DNA of 64,000 nucleotides from NCBI RefSeq assembly GCF_001439785.1, contig NZ_JYLI01000015.1, positions 85,954-149,953 of the forward strand, written 5' to 3'. The DNA comes from Pseudomonas poae. Its GTDB lineage: Bacteria > Pseudomonadota > Gammaproteobacteria > Pseudomonadales > Pseudomonadaceae. The notes under the pieces are model-generated. The model ran no database searches and was not told where the DNA came from. It worked only from the letters and a program-made list of their open reading frames with translations. The position numbers were made by a program, and so were the translations under genes. Position 1 is the stretch's first letter; the number at the start of each line of letters is the position of its first letter. Below are positions 1-8,319 of this stretch, one piece after another.

Positions 1-222
1 GTACCGGCGGGGCTGGAGCCGATTGTGCTGCACCGCGACGCGGTGTCGGGCGGCGGCTACGCCATGATCGGCACCGTGATCAGTGCCGATCTGGATTTGA
101 TCGGGCAGATGCAGCCGAACCAGCGGGCGGGGTTTGTGGCGGTCAGCCTGGAAGAGGCGCTGGAGGCGCGGCGAGTCTACAAGAAGCGCCGCAAAATAAT
201 GGCCGCGTTATTCACGTCCTGA
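1..222 (+). CDS. pxpC: 5-oxoprolinase subunit C / biotin-dependent carboxyltransferase family protein, C-terminal end (partial)
   Basis: Frame 1 is open from the first base of the window and stops at 220-222, so only the last 73 residues are seen. The fragment contains the GGYAMIGTVISADLDLIGQ stretch followed by an AGFVAVSLEEALEAR tail. This matches the end of the allophanate hydrolase subunit 2 / PxpC (KipA) family, where a GGYP-IATVI-ADL motif precedes a short beta-helix end. PxpC works with PxpA and PxpB to hydrolyse 5-oxoproline to glutamate. The partners would lie upstream, outside the window. The family call rests on this short tail only; urea-carboxylase-linked relatives share it. Confidence 0.65.
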   Translation, partial: VPAGLEPIVLHRDAVSGGGYAMIGTVISADLDLIGQMQPNQRAGFVAVSLEEALEARRVYKKRRKIMAALFTS

Positions 223-240
223 AAAAAACAGCAGACCCCT

Positions 241-266
241 GTGGGAGGGAGCAAGCCCCCTCCCAC
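241..266. repeat. REP palindrome (GTGGGAGGG type)
   Basis: Compact palindrome GTGGGAGGG-agcaag-CCCCCTCCCAC just after the pxpC stop and before the convergent pit stop. It is the common P. fluorescens REP core and recurs near 2030, 6197, 8272, 26346, 31134, 39706 and 46202. Confidence 0.85.
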
Positions 267-284
267 AGTTTCAACAGTGTCGGG

Positions 285-1901
285 TCAGAACAATTGGGTG
301 AACAGCCAGTACAGGCTGCCCGACAGCAGAATCGCCGCCGGTAATGTCAGCACCCAGGCCATCAGCAGGTTACGGATGGTGCGCATCTGCAACCCGCCGC
401 CGTTGGCCACCATCGTACCGGCCACGCCCGATGACAGCACATGGGTGGTCGACACCGGCAACCCGTACATATCCGCCGCGCCGATGGTCAGCATCGCCAC
501 CATTTCGGCCGACGCACCCTGGGCGTAAGTCAGGTGGGTCTTGCCGATCTTCTCGCCCACTGTCACCACGATGCGCTTCCAGCCGACCATGGTGCCCAGC
601 CCCAGCGCGATGGCCACGGCGATTTTCACCCACAGCGGGATAAAGCGCGTGGAGTTATCGAGTTGCTGCTTGAACAGTTGCAGCTTGCCCTGGGTGTCGG
701 CGTCGAAGTGGCCGACCTTGTCCTTGTCCATCAGGCGAATGGTTTCGCTGGTCAGGTACATGTCGTTACGCACGTTGCCGACCGCTTCGGCGGGGACTTT
801 GGCGAGGGAACCGTAACCTTTTACTTCGTCGCCGATGTGGCCGGTGAGGGCGGCCAGTGCCGGCACGAGGTCTGCGGTGGGCTCCTTGGTGCGCACGTAG
901 GTGGAGAGGATCGGGCGCGGGTCGCCGGGCAATGTCTGCGGCGCGCTTTTCATCAGCGCCACCTGGGTCACCTCGGCCACCGCTGCGAACTGCAACGACT
1001 GTTCGACGGGCATGGCGCGGTTGAGGGCATAGGCCATCGGCAGGGTACCGACCAGGATCAACATGATCAGGCCCATGCCTTTCTGCCCGTCGTTGGAGCC
1101 GTGGGCAAACGACACGCCGGTGCAGGTGACGATCAGCAGGCCGCGAATCCACCACGGCGGCGGGGCGTCGCCCTTGGGCGCCTTGTACAGCGCGCGATTC
1201 TTGACGAAGGCGCGCAGGGCCAGCAACAGCAGGGCGGCAAAGCCGAAGCCGATCAGTGGCGAAAGCAGCAGCGCGTAACCGATCTTGATCGCCTGGCCCC
1301 AATCCACGCCGCTGCTGCCGTCACGCCCGTGCATCAAGGCATTCGCCACGCCGACGCCGATGATCGAGCCAATCAGGGTGTGGGAAGAGGACGCCGGCAA
1401 ACCCAGCCACCAAGTGCCGAGGTTCCACAGGATGGCGGCGATCAGCAGGGCGAAGATCATCGCAAAGCCGGCCGAGGAACCCACCTGCAGAATCAGCTCG
1501 ACCGGCAGCAGGGCAATGATGCCGAACGCTACCGCGCCGCTGGAAAGCAACACGCCGAGAAAGTTGAAGAAACCCGACCACACCACCGCAAAGTGCGGCG
1601 GCAGCGAGTTGGTGTAAATCACCGTTGCGACCGCGTTGGCGGTGTCGTGGAAGCCGTTGACGAACTCGAAACCCAGCGCGATCAACAACGCCACGCCCAG
1701 CAGCAGGAACGGCGTCCAGGTGGTAACGACGGCGCCCATCTCCTTCATGTCGTGCATCAGGCTGTAGGCAGTGAACAACAGGCCCATGGCAAGGACGGCG
1801 AAGAACATGATCACGGTGATCAGGCCGGGTTTCTTGTCCAGTCGGGGTTTGGGGTCGGTGTGTGCGGCGGTGCTAGGGGCTGTCAGTGAAGGGGTGGCCA
1901 T
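285..1901 (-). CDS. pit: PitA-family inorganic phosphate transporter
   Basis: 538 aa from the ATG at 1901; an in-frame ATG at 1943 would add 14 unlikely residues. It is an inner-membrane low-affinity symporter taking up metal phosphate with protons. The two family repeats are visible: GFEFVNGFHDTANAVATVI with SSSHTLIGSIIGVG in the N-terminal half, and SFAHGSNDGQKGMGLI with GLPVSTTHVLSSGVAGTM in the C-terminal half. They are separated by a soluble insert of about 150 residues. About ten hydrophobic segments are present. This long form with a central insert is usual in Pseudomonas. The gene is monocistronic, convergent with pxpC, and flanked by REP elements. Confidence 0.93.
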   Translation of the reverse strand: MATPSLTAPSTAAHTDPKPRLDKKPGLITVIMFFAVLAMGLLFTAYSLMHDMKEMGAVVTTWTPFLLLGVALLIALGFEFVNGFHDTANAVATVIYTNSLPPHFAVVWSGFFNFLGVLLSSGAVAFGIIALLPVELILQVGSSAGFAMIFALLIAAILWNLGTWWLGLPASSSHTLIGSIIGVGVANALMHGRDGSSGVDWGQAIKIGYALLLSPLIGFGFAALLLLALRAFVKNRALYKAPKGDAPPPWWIRGLLIVTCTGVSFAHGSNDGQKGMGLIMLILVGTLPMAYALNRAMPVEQSLQFAAVAEVTQVALMKSAPQTLPGDPRPILSTYVRTKEPTADLVPALAALTGHIGDEVKGYGSLAKVPAEAVGNVRNDMYLTSETIRLMDKDKVGHFDADTQGKLQLFKQQLDNSTRFIPLWVKIAVAIALGLGTMVGWKRIVVTVGEKIGKTHLTYAQGASAEMVAMLTIGAADMYGLPVSTTHVLSSGVAGTMVANGGGLQMRTIRNLLMAWVLTLPAAILLSGSLYWLFTQLF

Positions 1902-2028
1902 GCCGGAGCATCCTGTGTGGGGAAGGATGTCGCCCATGATCATTACAAAATGTTACAGAGAGACTGCAACAGCTCAGTGTTCACGCGAATGAAAGTGCCA
2001 CTTGTCCAGAACTCACCGCCAAACCCAT

Positions 2029-2055
2029 GCGGGAGGGAGCAAGCCCCCTCCCACA
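2029..2055. repeat. REP palindrome
   Basis: GCGGGAGGG-agcaag-CCCCCTCCCAC between the pit start and the end of the CorA-family gene. One base differs from the copy at 241. Confidence 0.8.
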
Positions 2056-2071
2056 GTCGATTGCAGTGCAA

Positions 2072-3094
2072 TCAGTAGTCTTTGCGTTTGCGGAAGGCCC
2101 AGCGCCCGGCGATCAAGGTGAAGGTGGCCACCAGCGCCACCAGGATCCAGAAGCCTTCCGGGTCCTGGGAGAGCGGTACGCCGCCCACGTTCATGCCGAA
2201 GAAACCGGCGATAATGTTGATCGGCAGCGCCAGCACCGTGACCACGGTGAGGGTGAACAGCGTGCGGTTGCTCTGCTCGTTGAGGTTGGCGGCGATTTCT
2301 TCCTGCAACAACTTGATGCGTTCGCCCAGCGCCGTGAGGTCGTTGATGATCAGCGCGAACTCCTCGGTGGATTTGCGCAACTCCTTCACGTCTTCTTTTT
2401 GCAGCCATTGCGGTGGGCGGTTGAGCAGGCGCAGCAGCGAGCCCGGTTCCAGCGCCAGCAAGCGTTGCAGGCGTACCAGCACACGGCGCGCGGCACCGAG
2501 TTCGGCGCGGTTGGTGGCCAGTTGCGAGGACAGTAGCTGGTCTTCGATATGGTCGACGCTGATGCTGGTCTTGCGCACGATCTGCGTCAGCACTTCGCCC
2601 TGGTCGCGCAGCAAATGCACCAGCAGCGCCAGCGGCGAGCGAAAGCCCTCACCGGCCTTTACCGATGAGCGCAACTTGTCCACCGAGTGCAGCGGTTGCA
2701 GGCGCGCGCTCACCAGCAGGCGGCTGCGGGCGCACACCCACAAGGTAGAAATGTCCGACGACACCAGGCTGCTGAAGTTGAACACCACGTCGTTGACCAC
2801 CGCCAGCAAGGCCGAGTCCACATGTTCGATACGCGTGGAGCGCGAGCCTTCGTGCAGGGCTTCGAAAAATTCCTCGGGCAAATCCAGGTGCGTTTGCATC
2901 CAGCGTTCGCACGCGGCATGAGCCAGGTTCAGGTGCAGCCACAAGAACTCGTCCGGGTCGGCCGGTTGTTGCAGAGCCTGCAGGGCGGTGGCGGAGTCGA
3001 TCTGCTCGCCCTTTTCACCGGGGCGAAAACGGAAACCGTAAAGCAGGCCAAACAGATCGGGATCCTGGTGGCTGTGGTCAATGCTGTGGTTCAT
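2072..3094 (-). CDS. zntB: ZntB-type CorA-family metal ion transporter
   Basis: 340 aa. The C-terminus has two transmembrane helices with the signature GMNVGGVP between them. The GMN tripeptide defines the CorA superfamily, and GMN-x-GG-[IV]-P is typical of the ZntB branch, which moves zinc. The N-terminal 250 residues form the cytoplasmic funnel and contain the long helix (LLSSQLATNRAELGAARRVLVRLQRLL) that lines the pore. The protein ends in a basic RKRKDY tail, as expected for the cytoplasmic end. It is transcribed alone. Substrate assignment (zinc rather than magnesium) rests on the GG after GMN. Confidence 0.85.
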   Translation of the reverse strand: MNHSIDHSHQDPDLFGLLYGFRFRPGEKGEQIDSATALQALQQPADPDEFLWLHLNLAHAACERWMQTHLDLPEEFFEALHEGSRSTRIEHVDSALLAVVNDVVFNFSSLVSSDISTLWVCARSRLLVSARLQPLHSVDKLRSSVKAGEGFRSPLALLVHLLRDQGEVLTQIVRKTSISVDHIEDQLLSSQLATNRAELGAARRVLVRLQRLLALEPGSLLRLLNRPPQWLQKEDVKELRKSTEEFALIINDLTALGERIKLLQEEIAANLNEQSNRTLFTLTVVTVLALPINIIAGFFGMNVGGVPLSQDPEGFWILVALVATFTLIAGRWAFRKRKDY

Positions 3095-3194
3095 GGAGTC
3101 TCGCAGGGAAAGCGCCTGTAGGACGTTTCACAGGTTCGCATGCGCGAATCATTGCAAGGCGGGATGACGATTTTGTGACACTTTGAACGCTTGC

Positions 3195-4367
3195 TCAGCG
3201 CGTTTTCAGCATAAAGGTAAAGCGCGTCCCCGAATGCTCGCAGGTCGATACCTCCAGATCCCCGCCGTGTGCGTCGGCAATCTGCTTGACGATATACAAC
3301 CCCAGGCCCAAGCCGGCTTGTGGGGTGTCGGTGACAGGGCGCGCATACGGCTCGAACAGGCGAGGCACTGCCTCCCGACTGATCTGCCCGGGATTTTTCA
3401 CCGTGAGCATGAAGAGGCCATGCTCGATCTTCGCCGTGACCTCCACCGGGCCATCATGAAGACCATGATGGATGGCGTTGGCCACCAGGTTCGACAGCAA
3501 CTGCGCCAAACGCTCGCTGTCGCCGTATACGCCCCGCAAATCGCCGATATCGGCGCGAATCACCCGCGTGGGGTTCACGCTCTGCACCTCGGACACCACG
3601 TGGTGCAGGGCGCTCTGCAATCCTTCGCAATCGCTCAGGTGCAGCGGAATGCCACTGCCCATGCGGCCACGGGCGAAATCCAGCACGTCTTCGACCAACT
3701 GCGCGGCACGCTGGCCGCTGCTGAGAATGTGCCGCACCAGCGGGTCGGTGGCCGGTGCCGAATGCTTGCGCAGCAGGCGTTCGGCACTGAAATTGATGGC
3801 GAACAAGGGGTTGCGCAGGTCATGGCCCAGCACGGCGATAAACTGCTCGCGCAATTCTGCTGTGCCGCGTTCTTCGTACAGTTGCGCTTCGGTATGTTGC
3901 AGGGTTTCTTCGGCTTCGATCTGCAGCGCCAGCACCCGCGCGAACGACTCCATGGTGGATTGGATCGCGCTGCTGCGCAGGTTGGCGGGGTTGGGGTCGA
4001 GGGCGCAGATCGTGCCGAAAAAACGCCCGTCGGTGCGGAACACCGGCACCGAAATATAGCTTTCGAACTGGTAGATACGCGGCGTGTGGTGGTCGTGATA
4101 AAGCGGGTCTTCGCTGGCCTTGTCGATCACCACGGACACATGGGAGCCGCGGATCTCATGGCAGATGGTGGTGGTCAGGTCCAGCTCGCCGCCGACCCCG
4201 AGGCCGAATTCCAGCTCATCGCGCACCGCGCAGGCGGTCCAGGTGTCATCGGTCACCCTGGCCACGGCAGCGAAGCGCAGGCCGGTGATGTCGCTGATCA
4301 CCTGAAGCATCGCAGGCACGGCGCTGATCCGGCCAATGGTGGCGATGTCGGCAGCTTTTTGGTCCAT
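3195..4367 (-). CDS. Soluble GAF-domain sensor histidine kinase
   Basis: 390 aa with no membrane segment. An N-terminal GAF domain (about 5-150) ends in the typical SVPVFRTDGRFFGTICALD strand-turn. A HisKA domain follows with the H-box FIAVLGHDLRNPL (H182). The HATPase domain has the N-box LVANAIHHG and the G2-type GLGLGLYIVKQIADAHGG. The domain order predicts a cytoplasmic kinase sensing a small ligand or redox state. No response regulator gene is next to it, so it is an orphan kinase whose partner cannot be named. Relatives of this GAF-HisKA type include bacteriophytochrome-like and RsbU-pathway kinases. Confidence 0.88.
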   Translation of the reverse strand: MDQKAADIATIGRISAVPAMLQVISDITGLRFAAVARVTDDTWTACAVRDELEFGLGVGGELDLTTTICHEIRGSHVSVVIDKASEDPLYHDHHTPRIYQFESYISVPVFRTDGRFFGTICALDPNPANLRSSAIQSTMESFARVLALQIEAEETLQHTEAQLYEERGTAELREQFIAVLGHDLRNPLFAINFSAERLLRKHSAPATDPLVRHILSSGQRAAQLVEDVLDFARGRMGSGIPLHLSDCEGLQSALHHVVSEVQSVNPTRVIRADIGDLRGVYGDSERLAQLLSNLVANAIHHGLHDGPVEVTAKIEHGLFMLTVKNPGQISREAVPRLFEPYARPVTDTPQAGLGLGLYIVKQIADAHGGDLEVSTCEHSGTRFTFMLKTR

Positions 4368-4479
4368 GCAGCAGCCTCTGTGCGCAACGTGGTGGGCGAA
4401 GTTCGCCGCCCGATGTAGGGAATTTTAACGACCTTAAGTGCTGCAGCGGTAATTTATGTACGAATTTTCCTGCACTCAT

Positions 4480-4516
4480 AAAAAAACCGCGCCACCCGAA
4501 GGTGGCGCGGCTTTTT
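4480..4516 (-). terminator. Rho-independent terminator of the PepSY gene
   Basis: Perfect 10-bp stem CCGCGCCACC / GGTGGCGCGG with a 4-nt loop. On the minus strand it is followed by a run of seven T, 10 bases past the PepSY stop. A shorter T-run on the other side may make it bidirectional. Confidence 0.85.
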
Positions 4517-4526
4517 GGGGTTCAAC

Positions 4527-4841
4527 TCAGGTGTCTTGCTTGTTTTCCAGCACTGCGCCGGTCTTGGCATCGAGCTTGACTTCAAAGCGCTTGCCGGCGG
4601 TATCGGTCAGGTCGACTTCATAGACATACTGGTCGGCGACGCCGTGTTTGTTGTCCAGCTCCGTGTCGGTAATCGAAGCACCAGGGTGAGTTGCCACGGC
4701 CGCTGCGTTGAGTTTGTCGAAAGGCATCACGGCGCCGGACTTGACCAGGCCTTCAATATGATCCGGACGAACATCCGCCTGAGCCAAACCGGCAGTCAGG
4801 GTCAGAGCGGTGGCAGCGAACAGGGCAGTCAAAGTTTTCAT
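4527..4841 (-). CDS. Periplasmic PepSY-domain protein
   Basis: 104 aa. The N-terminus is a clear signal peptide, MKTLTALFAATALTLTAGLAQA, with cleavage expected after AQA. The rest is one PepSY domain: VYEVDLTDTAGKRFEVKLDAKTGAVL is the diagnostic strand pair. PepSY proteins often inhibit or bind peptidases or sense periplasmic conditions; many in Pseudomonas sit next to two-component genes. Here the histidine kinase gene lies just downstream on the same strand, but a strong terminator separates them. A specific function is not known. Confidence 0.85.
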   Translation of the reverse strand: MKTLTALFAATALTLTAGLAQADVRPDHIEGLVKSGAVMPFDKLNAAAVATHPGASITDTELDNKHGVADQYVYEVDLTDTAGKRFEVKLDAKTGAVLENKQDT

Positions 4842-4930
4842 GGTGTGTCCTCTTGGATGAACTGTTTAAGTGGCGCCAGATTAACCAGCGCAACTTAATT
4901 CATCCTTAAGGGCTCACTGACACCAATGCT

Positions 4931-6058
4931 TCAGTATTTATAGTCGTTGAGCAGGTCCTGCACGCTGGACGACGGCCAGCGCTTGTAGAACTTCAGCAGT
5001 TCGGCCGCGCGGTTGGTGAAGATGCCATCGACGCCGGCGTTCATCACTTTTTCGAAATCCACCGGCTCATCGACGGTGTAGACGTGCACCAGCAGGCCTT
5101 TGTCGTGGGTCAGCTTGTTCATTTCCGGTTTGACCAGGTCGGTGTAGCTCTGGTCACCGTGATGGGTCAGCTCGGCCGAAGGGCCGGTGCCGATGGCGCC
5201 AAGGTCCTTGGCCTGGTCGACCCATTTTTCGAACTCGGCGGCGTCTTTCGGTTCTTGCTTGGCGTAGTAGGCGGCCTTGGTCGACTCGCCGGACTCGGCG
5301 AAGGTCTGTTTGGATTTTGGCTCGATACTGCCTTCACCCACCCACAGCAGCAGGATCTTCGGCGTGTTGGGCATCTCCTTTTGCAGCTCTTTCAGGCTGG
5401 CCACCTCGAAGGTTTGCAGCACCACGCGGCCCTTGCCCTGGCCGACGCCGGTGTTGCTCTTGCCCAGCTTGGAACCGGCGGAACTCAGCCAGCCCTTGTC
5501 CAGCAGTTTGGTTTTGAGGTCGGCTTCGATGCCCGGGAATTGCTTGGGCTCCTTGGTCTCGATGTACAGGCCGGGTTTGTGCTGCGGGTTGCCTTCGGCG
5601 ATCTTGATGATGTCGTCCAGGCTCTGGATCTTCAGGCCGACGAAGCCCGGGCGGGCGCGGTCCGGGTAGGCGGCGTTGAACCAGCTGCCGGCGTCGAGGG
5701 TTTGCAGTTCTTTCCAGGTGAACTCGTTGGCCGGCGCGTCTTTGCGCTCGGGGAACTTGGTAGCCACGTCGGTGGTGCGCTGCAGGTTGTTGTCGTGCAG
5801 AGCGAACAGCACACCGTCCTTGCTGCGCTGCAGGTCCATTTCCAGGTAGTCGGCGCCCAGGTCGCGCGCGACCTTGTAGGCTGCGGCGGTGGATTCGGGA
5901 GCATCGTAGGACGCACCGCGGTGGGCGATGACGGCCGGGTAGGGGATGCCTTCGTTGGTCGCCAACTCGGCCGGGCTGATCGAGTCGGCTGCCTGCGCCT
6001 GGCCAAGACCGAGCATCAGTGCGAGCAGCAGAGCGCTCTTGGTAAACGTGACAGGCAT
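4931..6058 (-). CDS. glpQ: Periplasmic glycerophosphodiester phosphodiesterase
   Basis: 375 aa with a signal peptide ending QAQA (about residue 23). It hydrolyses glycerophosphodiesters to glycerol-3-phosphate and an alcohol in the periplasm. The catalytic signature is complete: HRGAS near residue 46, the metal-binding DYLEMDLQRSKDG, then LHD. The C-terminal barrel strand VHVYTVDEP and the FTNRAAELL end are also typical. The length fits the secreted GlpQ branch rather than cytoplasmic UgpQ (about 250 aa). It is a single gene. In phosphate-poor media its product could feed the Pit transporter encoded nearby, though this link is inferred. Confidence 0.93.
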   Translation of the reverse strand: MPVTFTKSALLLALMLGLGQAQAADSISPAELATNEGIPYPAVIAHRGASYDAPESTAAAYKVARDLGADYLEMDLQRSKDGVLFALHDNNLQRTTDVATKFPERKDAPANEFTWKELQTLDAGSWFNAAYPDRARPGFVGLKIQSLDDIIKIAEGNPQHKPGLYIETKEPKQFPGIEADLKTKLLDKGWLSSAGSKLGKSNTGVGQGKGRVVLQTFEVASLKELQKEMPNTPKILLLWVGEGSIEPKSKQTFAESGESTKAAYYAKQEPKDAAEFEKWVDQAKDLGAIGTGPSAELTHHGDQSYTDLVKPEMNKLTHDKGLLVHVYTVDEPVDFEKVMNAGVDGIFTNRAAELLKFYKRWPSSSVQDLLNDYKY

Positions 6059-6196
6059 AAGCGAAGTCCTTTCGTGGAGGGAACTTGAGAAGGCTTCCTT
6101 TTTAACAAGTGATTGTGAACGGCGCTATAACCAAACCGACATTAACGTGCGCGGGGGGTGTTTTAGGGGCCTTTTCAGTCAGGTGAAGATCAAATT

Positions 6197-6222
6197 GTGG
6201 GAGGGAGCAAGCCCCCTCCCAC
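6197..6222. repeat. REP palindrome
   Basis: Same 26-bp palindrome as at 241, lying between glpQ and the monooxygenase-like gene. Confidence 0.85.
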
Positions 6223-6235
6223 AAAGATATGCGTT

Positions 6236-6556
6236 TCAGATTGGAAAGGCGTAGGCCCTTTCGACCTTGCACACGCGGGTATGAAACGCCGAGTACCAGC
6301 TGGCGCGTCCTTGCTCGCGTACCTGTGTGTGCTCGGCATTGTGCTTCCACGCCAGAATTGCCGCTTCGCTGCGCCAATATGAAACCGTAATCCCCAGCCC
6401 GTCCTCCCGCGCTGATTCCACGCCCAGGAACCCCGGTTGTTCGCGGGCCAGTTCCAGCATGCGCAGGGCTGCCTGGCCGTAACCCAGGTCCCCATCGCTG
6501 CGCAGCGAGCTGAAGATCACCGCGTAGTAAGGCGGCGCGGGCGTGTTGGCGATCAT
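6236..6556 (-). CDS. Antibiotic biosynthesis monooxygenase-like protein
   Basis: 106 aa from the ATG at 6556, which overlaps the stop of the upstream gene by 4 bases (ATGA), indicating translational coupling. The sequence YYAVIFSSLR, LELAREQPGFLGVESARE and GLGITVSYWRSEAAILAWK follows the ABM / EthD-like ferredoxin-fold pattern of small heme-degrading or quinol monooxygenases. In these proteins a GFLGVE-type strand and a YW motif line the pocket. Substrate is unknown. It forms a two-gene unit with the amidotransferase-like gene. Confidence 0.75.
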   Translation of the reverse strand: MIANTPAPPYYAVIFSSLRSDGDLGYGQAALRMLELAREQPGFLGVESAREDGLGITVSYWRSEAAILAWKHNAEHTQVREQGRASWYSAFHTRVCKVERAYAFPI

Positions 6557-7269
6557 GCCGAAAGCGCCTGGCAGGCCTTGAGCAGCGCCAGCGCCAGGGG
6601 CGGCGTCGTGCCCTTGAGCGCCGCGCGCTCGGGCTGGAACAGCGTGGCGACGAAGAACGGGTGGTTCAGCAGTTCGACGGCGCGTGGCTCGCCGGCGGCG
6701 TCGTGGCCGCTGGCAATCAGGTCGCCTTCCAGCAGAGCGCTTTCGAAGGCGGGGTTGATGCCGTAGCGGCAGCGGTAGCCTTCTTCGAGATCCAGCTGGC
6801 CGTAGGCATCGGCGATGCGGGTGCCGGGGACTAAACGTATCGTGTCGATCGCCTCCACCAACGCGCAGCCAAGCGGGGTGATCACCGCACGCTGGGCATC
6901 CGGCACCAGTTCGCCGTGTTCGGCATCGGCCCAGCCCATTGCATGGCGGGCATATTCGAGCACGGCGTGCTGAAAACCGCCGCAGGTGCCGAGGAAAGGG
7001 CGCCGCTGTTCGCGGGCAAAACGCACCGCGCGCAAGGCGCCCTGAGTGTCGCGGTAGGGGCTGGCCGGGACGCACCAGAACCCGTCGAAACCCTGCAACA
7101 GCGTCGTGGAGGTGAGCGTGTCGGTGGCGAGCCATTTGACGTGCACCGTCAGGCCCAGGGTTTGCGCGGCCTGTTGCAGCGCGAGCGGGATCGCCTGGTG
7201 CGCGATCACATCCGGGTTGTAGTCGCCGATCAGGGCGATGTGCAGAGCGGTGGTTTTCATCAGAGGCAT
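6553..7269 (-). CDS. CTP synthase C-terminal-like glutamine amidotransferase protein
   Basis: 238 aa (235 if the ATG at 7260 is used). It resembles the class I glutamine amidotransferase half of CTP synthase, without the synthetase half. The start IALIGDYNPD is CTP-synthase-like, and the nucleophile elbow is GTCGGFQHAVLEYAR with C as the likely nucleophile. The C-terminal NHPFFVATLFQPE corresponds to the HPxxxxTQFHPE region, but the catalytic His appears replaced (LFQPE). The family is annotated as CTP-synthase C-terminal region-related proteins of unknown function. It is translationally coupled to the ABM gene and divergent from a LysR gene. Confidence 0.75.
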   Translation of the reverse strand: MPLMKTTALHIALIGDYNPDVIAHQAIPLALQQAAQTLGLTVHVKWLATDTLTSTTLLQGFDGFWCVPASPYRDTQGALRAVRFAREQRRPFLGTCGGFQHAVLEYARHAMGWADAEHGELVPDAQRAVITPLGCALVEAIDTIRLVPGTRIADAYGQLDLEEGYRCRYGINPAFESALLEGDLIASGHDAAGEPRAVELLNHPFFVATLFQPERAALKGTTPPLALALLKACQALSA

Positions 7270-7340
7270 CCCATGGCTTGTTGTGTCCTGATGCCCACTA
7301 TAGATTGGCGCTCACGCAATCAATATTGGCATTTGCCCAC

Positions 7341-8228
7341 ATGCTCAATGCAGTCACGCACTATCAAATCGATTACACCGACCTGTCTCTGATCCTGGCC
7401 CTGGTGCGCGGCGGCAGCCTGGCGCGGGCGGCAGCGTTGTTGCGGGTGGATGTGTCCACGGTGTTCCGCGCGGTGCGGCGGCTGGAGGCGGCCCTGGGGC
7501 AGACCCTGTTTGAAAAAAGCCGCGCCGGTTACCTGCCCACCAGCCTGGCGAGCCACCTGGCGCAACAGGCCGAGTGTGCCGAACAGGCCCTGGAAGCCGC
7601 GCGCATCGGCGTGGAGCAGGGCGGCGAGGTGATCAGCGGCACGGTGCGCCTGACCTGCACCGACTCCGTGCTGCAAAGCTTGCTGCTGCCGGCGCTGGCG
7701 CAGTTCATGCCGGCTTACCCGGCGCTGACGCTGGAGCTGAGCACGTCGAATGATTTTGCCAACCTCAGCCGCCGCGATGCCGACATTGCCCTGCGCCTGA
7801 CCCGCACGCCGCCGCAGCACCTTGTAGGACGCAACCTGGGCAGCGTGGCGTATCGGGTATGTGCCAGTGTCGATTATGCGCGCCGGCACGCGGGCCGCGC
7901 GTTGGCTGAGCTGGACTGGATCGCGCCGGATGATTTCCTGCCCGATCACCCCACCGTGGTTTGGCGTCGTGAGCACCTGCCAGGCGTGCGCCTCAGTTAC
8001 CGCTGCAACAGCATGCTTTCGGTGACCGAACTGGTGCGGGCTGGGTTGGGGGTGGCGGCCTTGCCAGACTTTTTACTGGACGCGCACCTGCAACCGCTGG
8101 GCCCTGCGCTGGCAGGGCACGATACCGCGCTGTGGCTGCTGACGCGCCCGGATTGCCGGGCGTTGCGTTCGGTGGTGACGTTGTTCGAGCAGTTGGGACT
8201 GCATGTGCCCGGAGCGAGGCCCAGTTGA
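7341..8228 (+). CDS. LysR-family transcriptional regulator
   Basis: 295 aa from ATG 7341 (MLNAVTHYQIDYTDL); an upstream in-frame ATG at 7278 would overlap the divergent promoter. The winged HTH is at residues 10-68 (GSLARAAALLRVDVSTVFRAVRRLEAALGQTLFEK) and is followed by the periplasmic-binding-fold effector domain starting ISGTVRLTCTDS. The fold ends with TELVRAGLGVAALPDFL. It is divergent from the amidotransferase/ABM pair with 71 bases between the starts, so it most likely regulates that pair. No effector can be deduced. Confidence 0.9.
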   Translation: MLNAVTHYQIDYTDLSLILALVRGGSLARAAALLRVDVSTVFRAVRRLEAALGQTLFEKSRAGYLPTSLASHLAQQAECAEQALEAARIGVEQGGEVISGTVRLTCTDSVLQSLLLPALAQFMPAYPALTLELSTSNDFANLSRRDADIALRLTRTPPQHLVGRNLGSVAYRVCASVDYARRHAGRALAELDWIAPDDFLPDHPTVVWRREHLPGVRLSYRCNSMLSVTELVRAGLGVAALPDFLLDAHLQPLGPALAGHDTALWLLTRPDCRALRSVVTLFEQLGLHVPGARPS

Positions 8229-8271
8229 GGTATGCAGTGCAGCAATTCCCAATGTGAGAGCAAGCTCAAAT

Positions 8272-8294
8272 GTGGGAGCAAGCCCCCTCCCACA
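8272..8294. repeat. REP palindrome (short form)
   Basis: GTGGGAGCAAGCCCCCTCCCAC, a shortened version of the copy at 241, between the convergent LysR and chemoreceptor genes. A decayed half copy precedes it near 8253. Confidence 0.75.
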
Positions 8295-8319
8295 TCAGCC
8301 ACCCTTTGGCAGATGGGGG

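Noticed and set aside
441..1889. 482-codon open frame antisense to pit
   Set aside because: Shadow of the Pit gene; Gln/His-rich with no ribosome binding site or family.
6236..7135. 299-codon frame spanning the ABM gene and most of the amidotransferase gene
   Set aside because: Only the last 106 codons look like protein; the rest is an out-of-frame Arg/Pro-rich reading of the amidotransferase gene.
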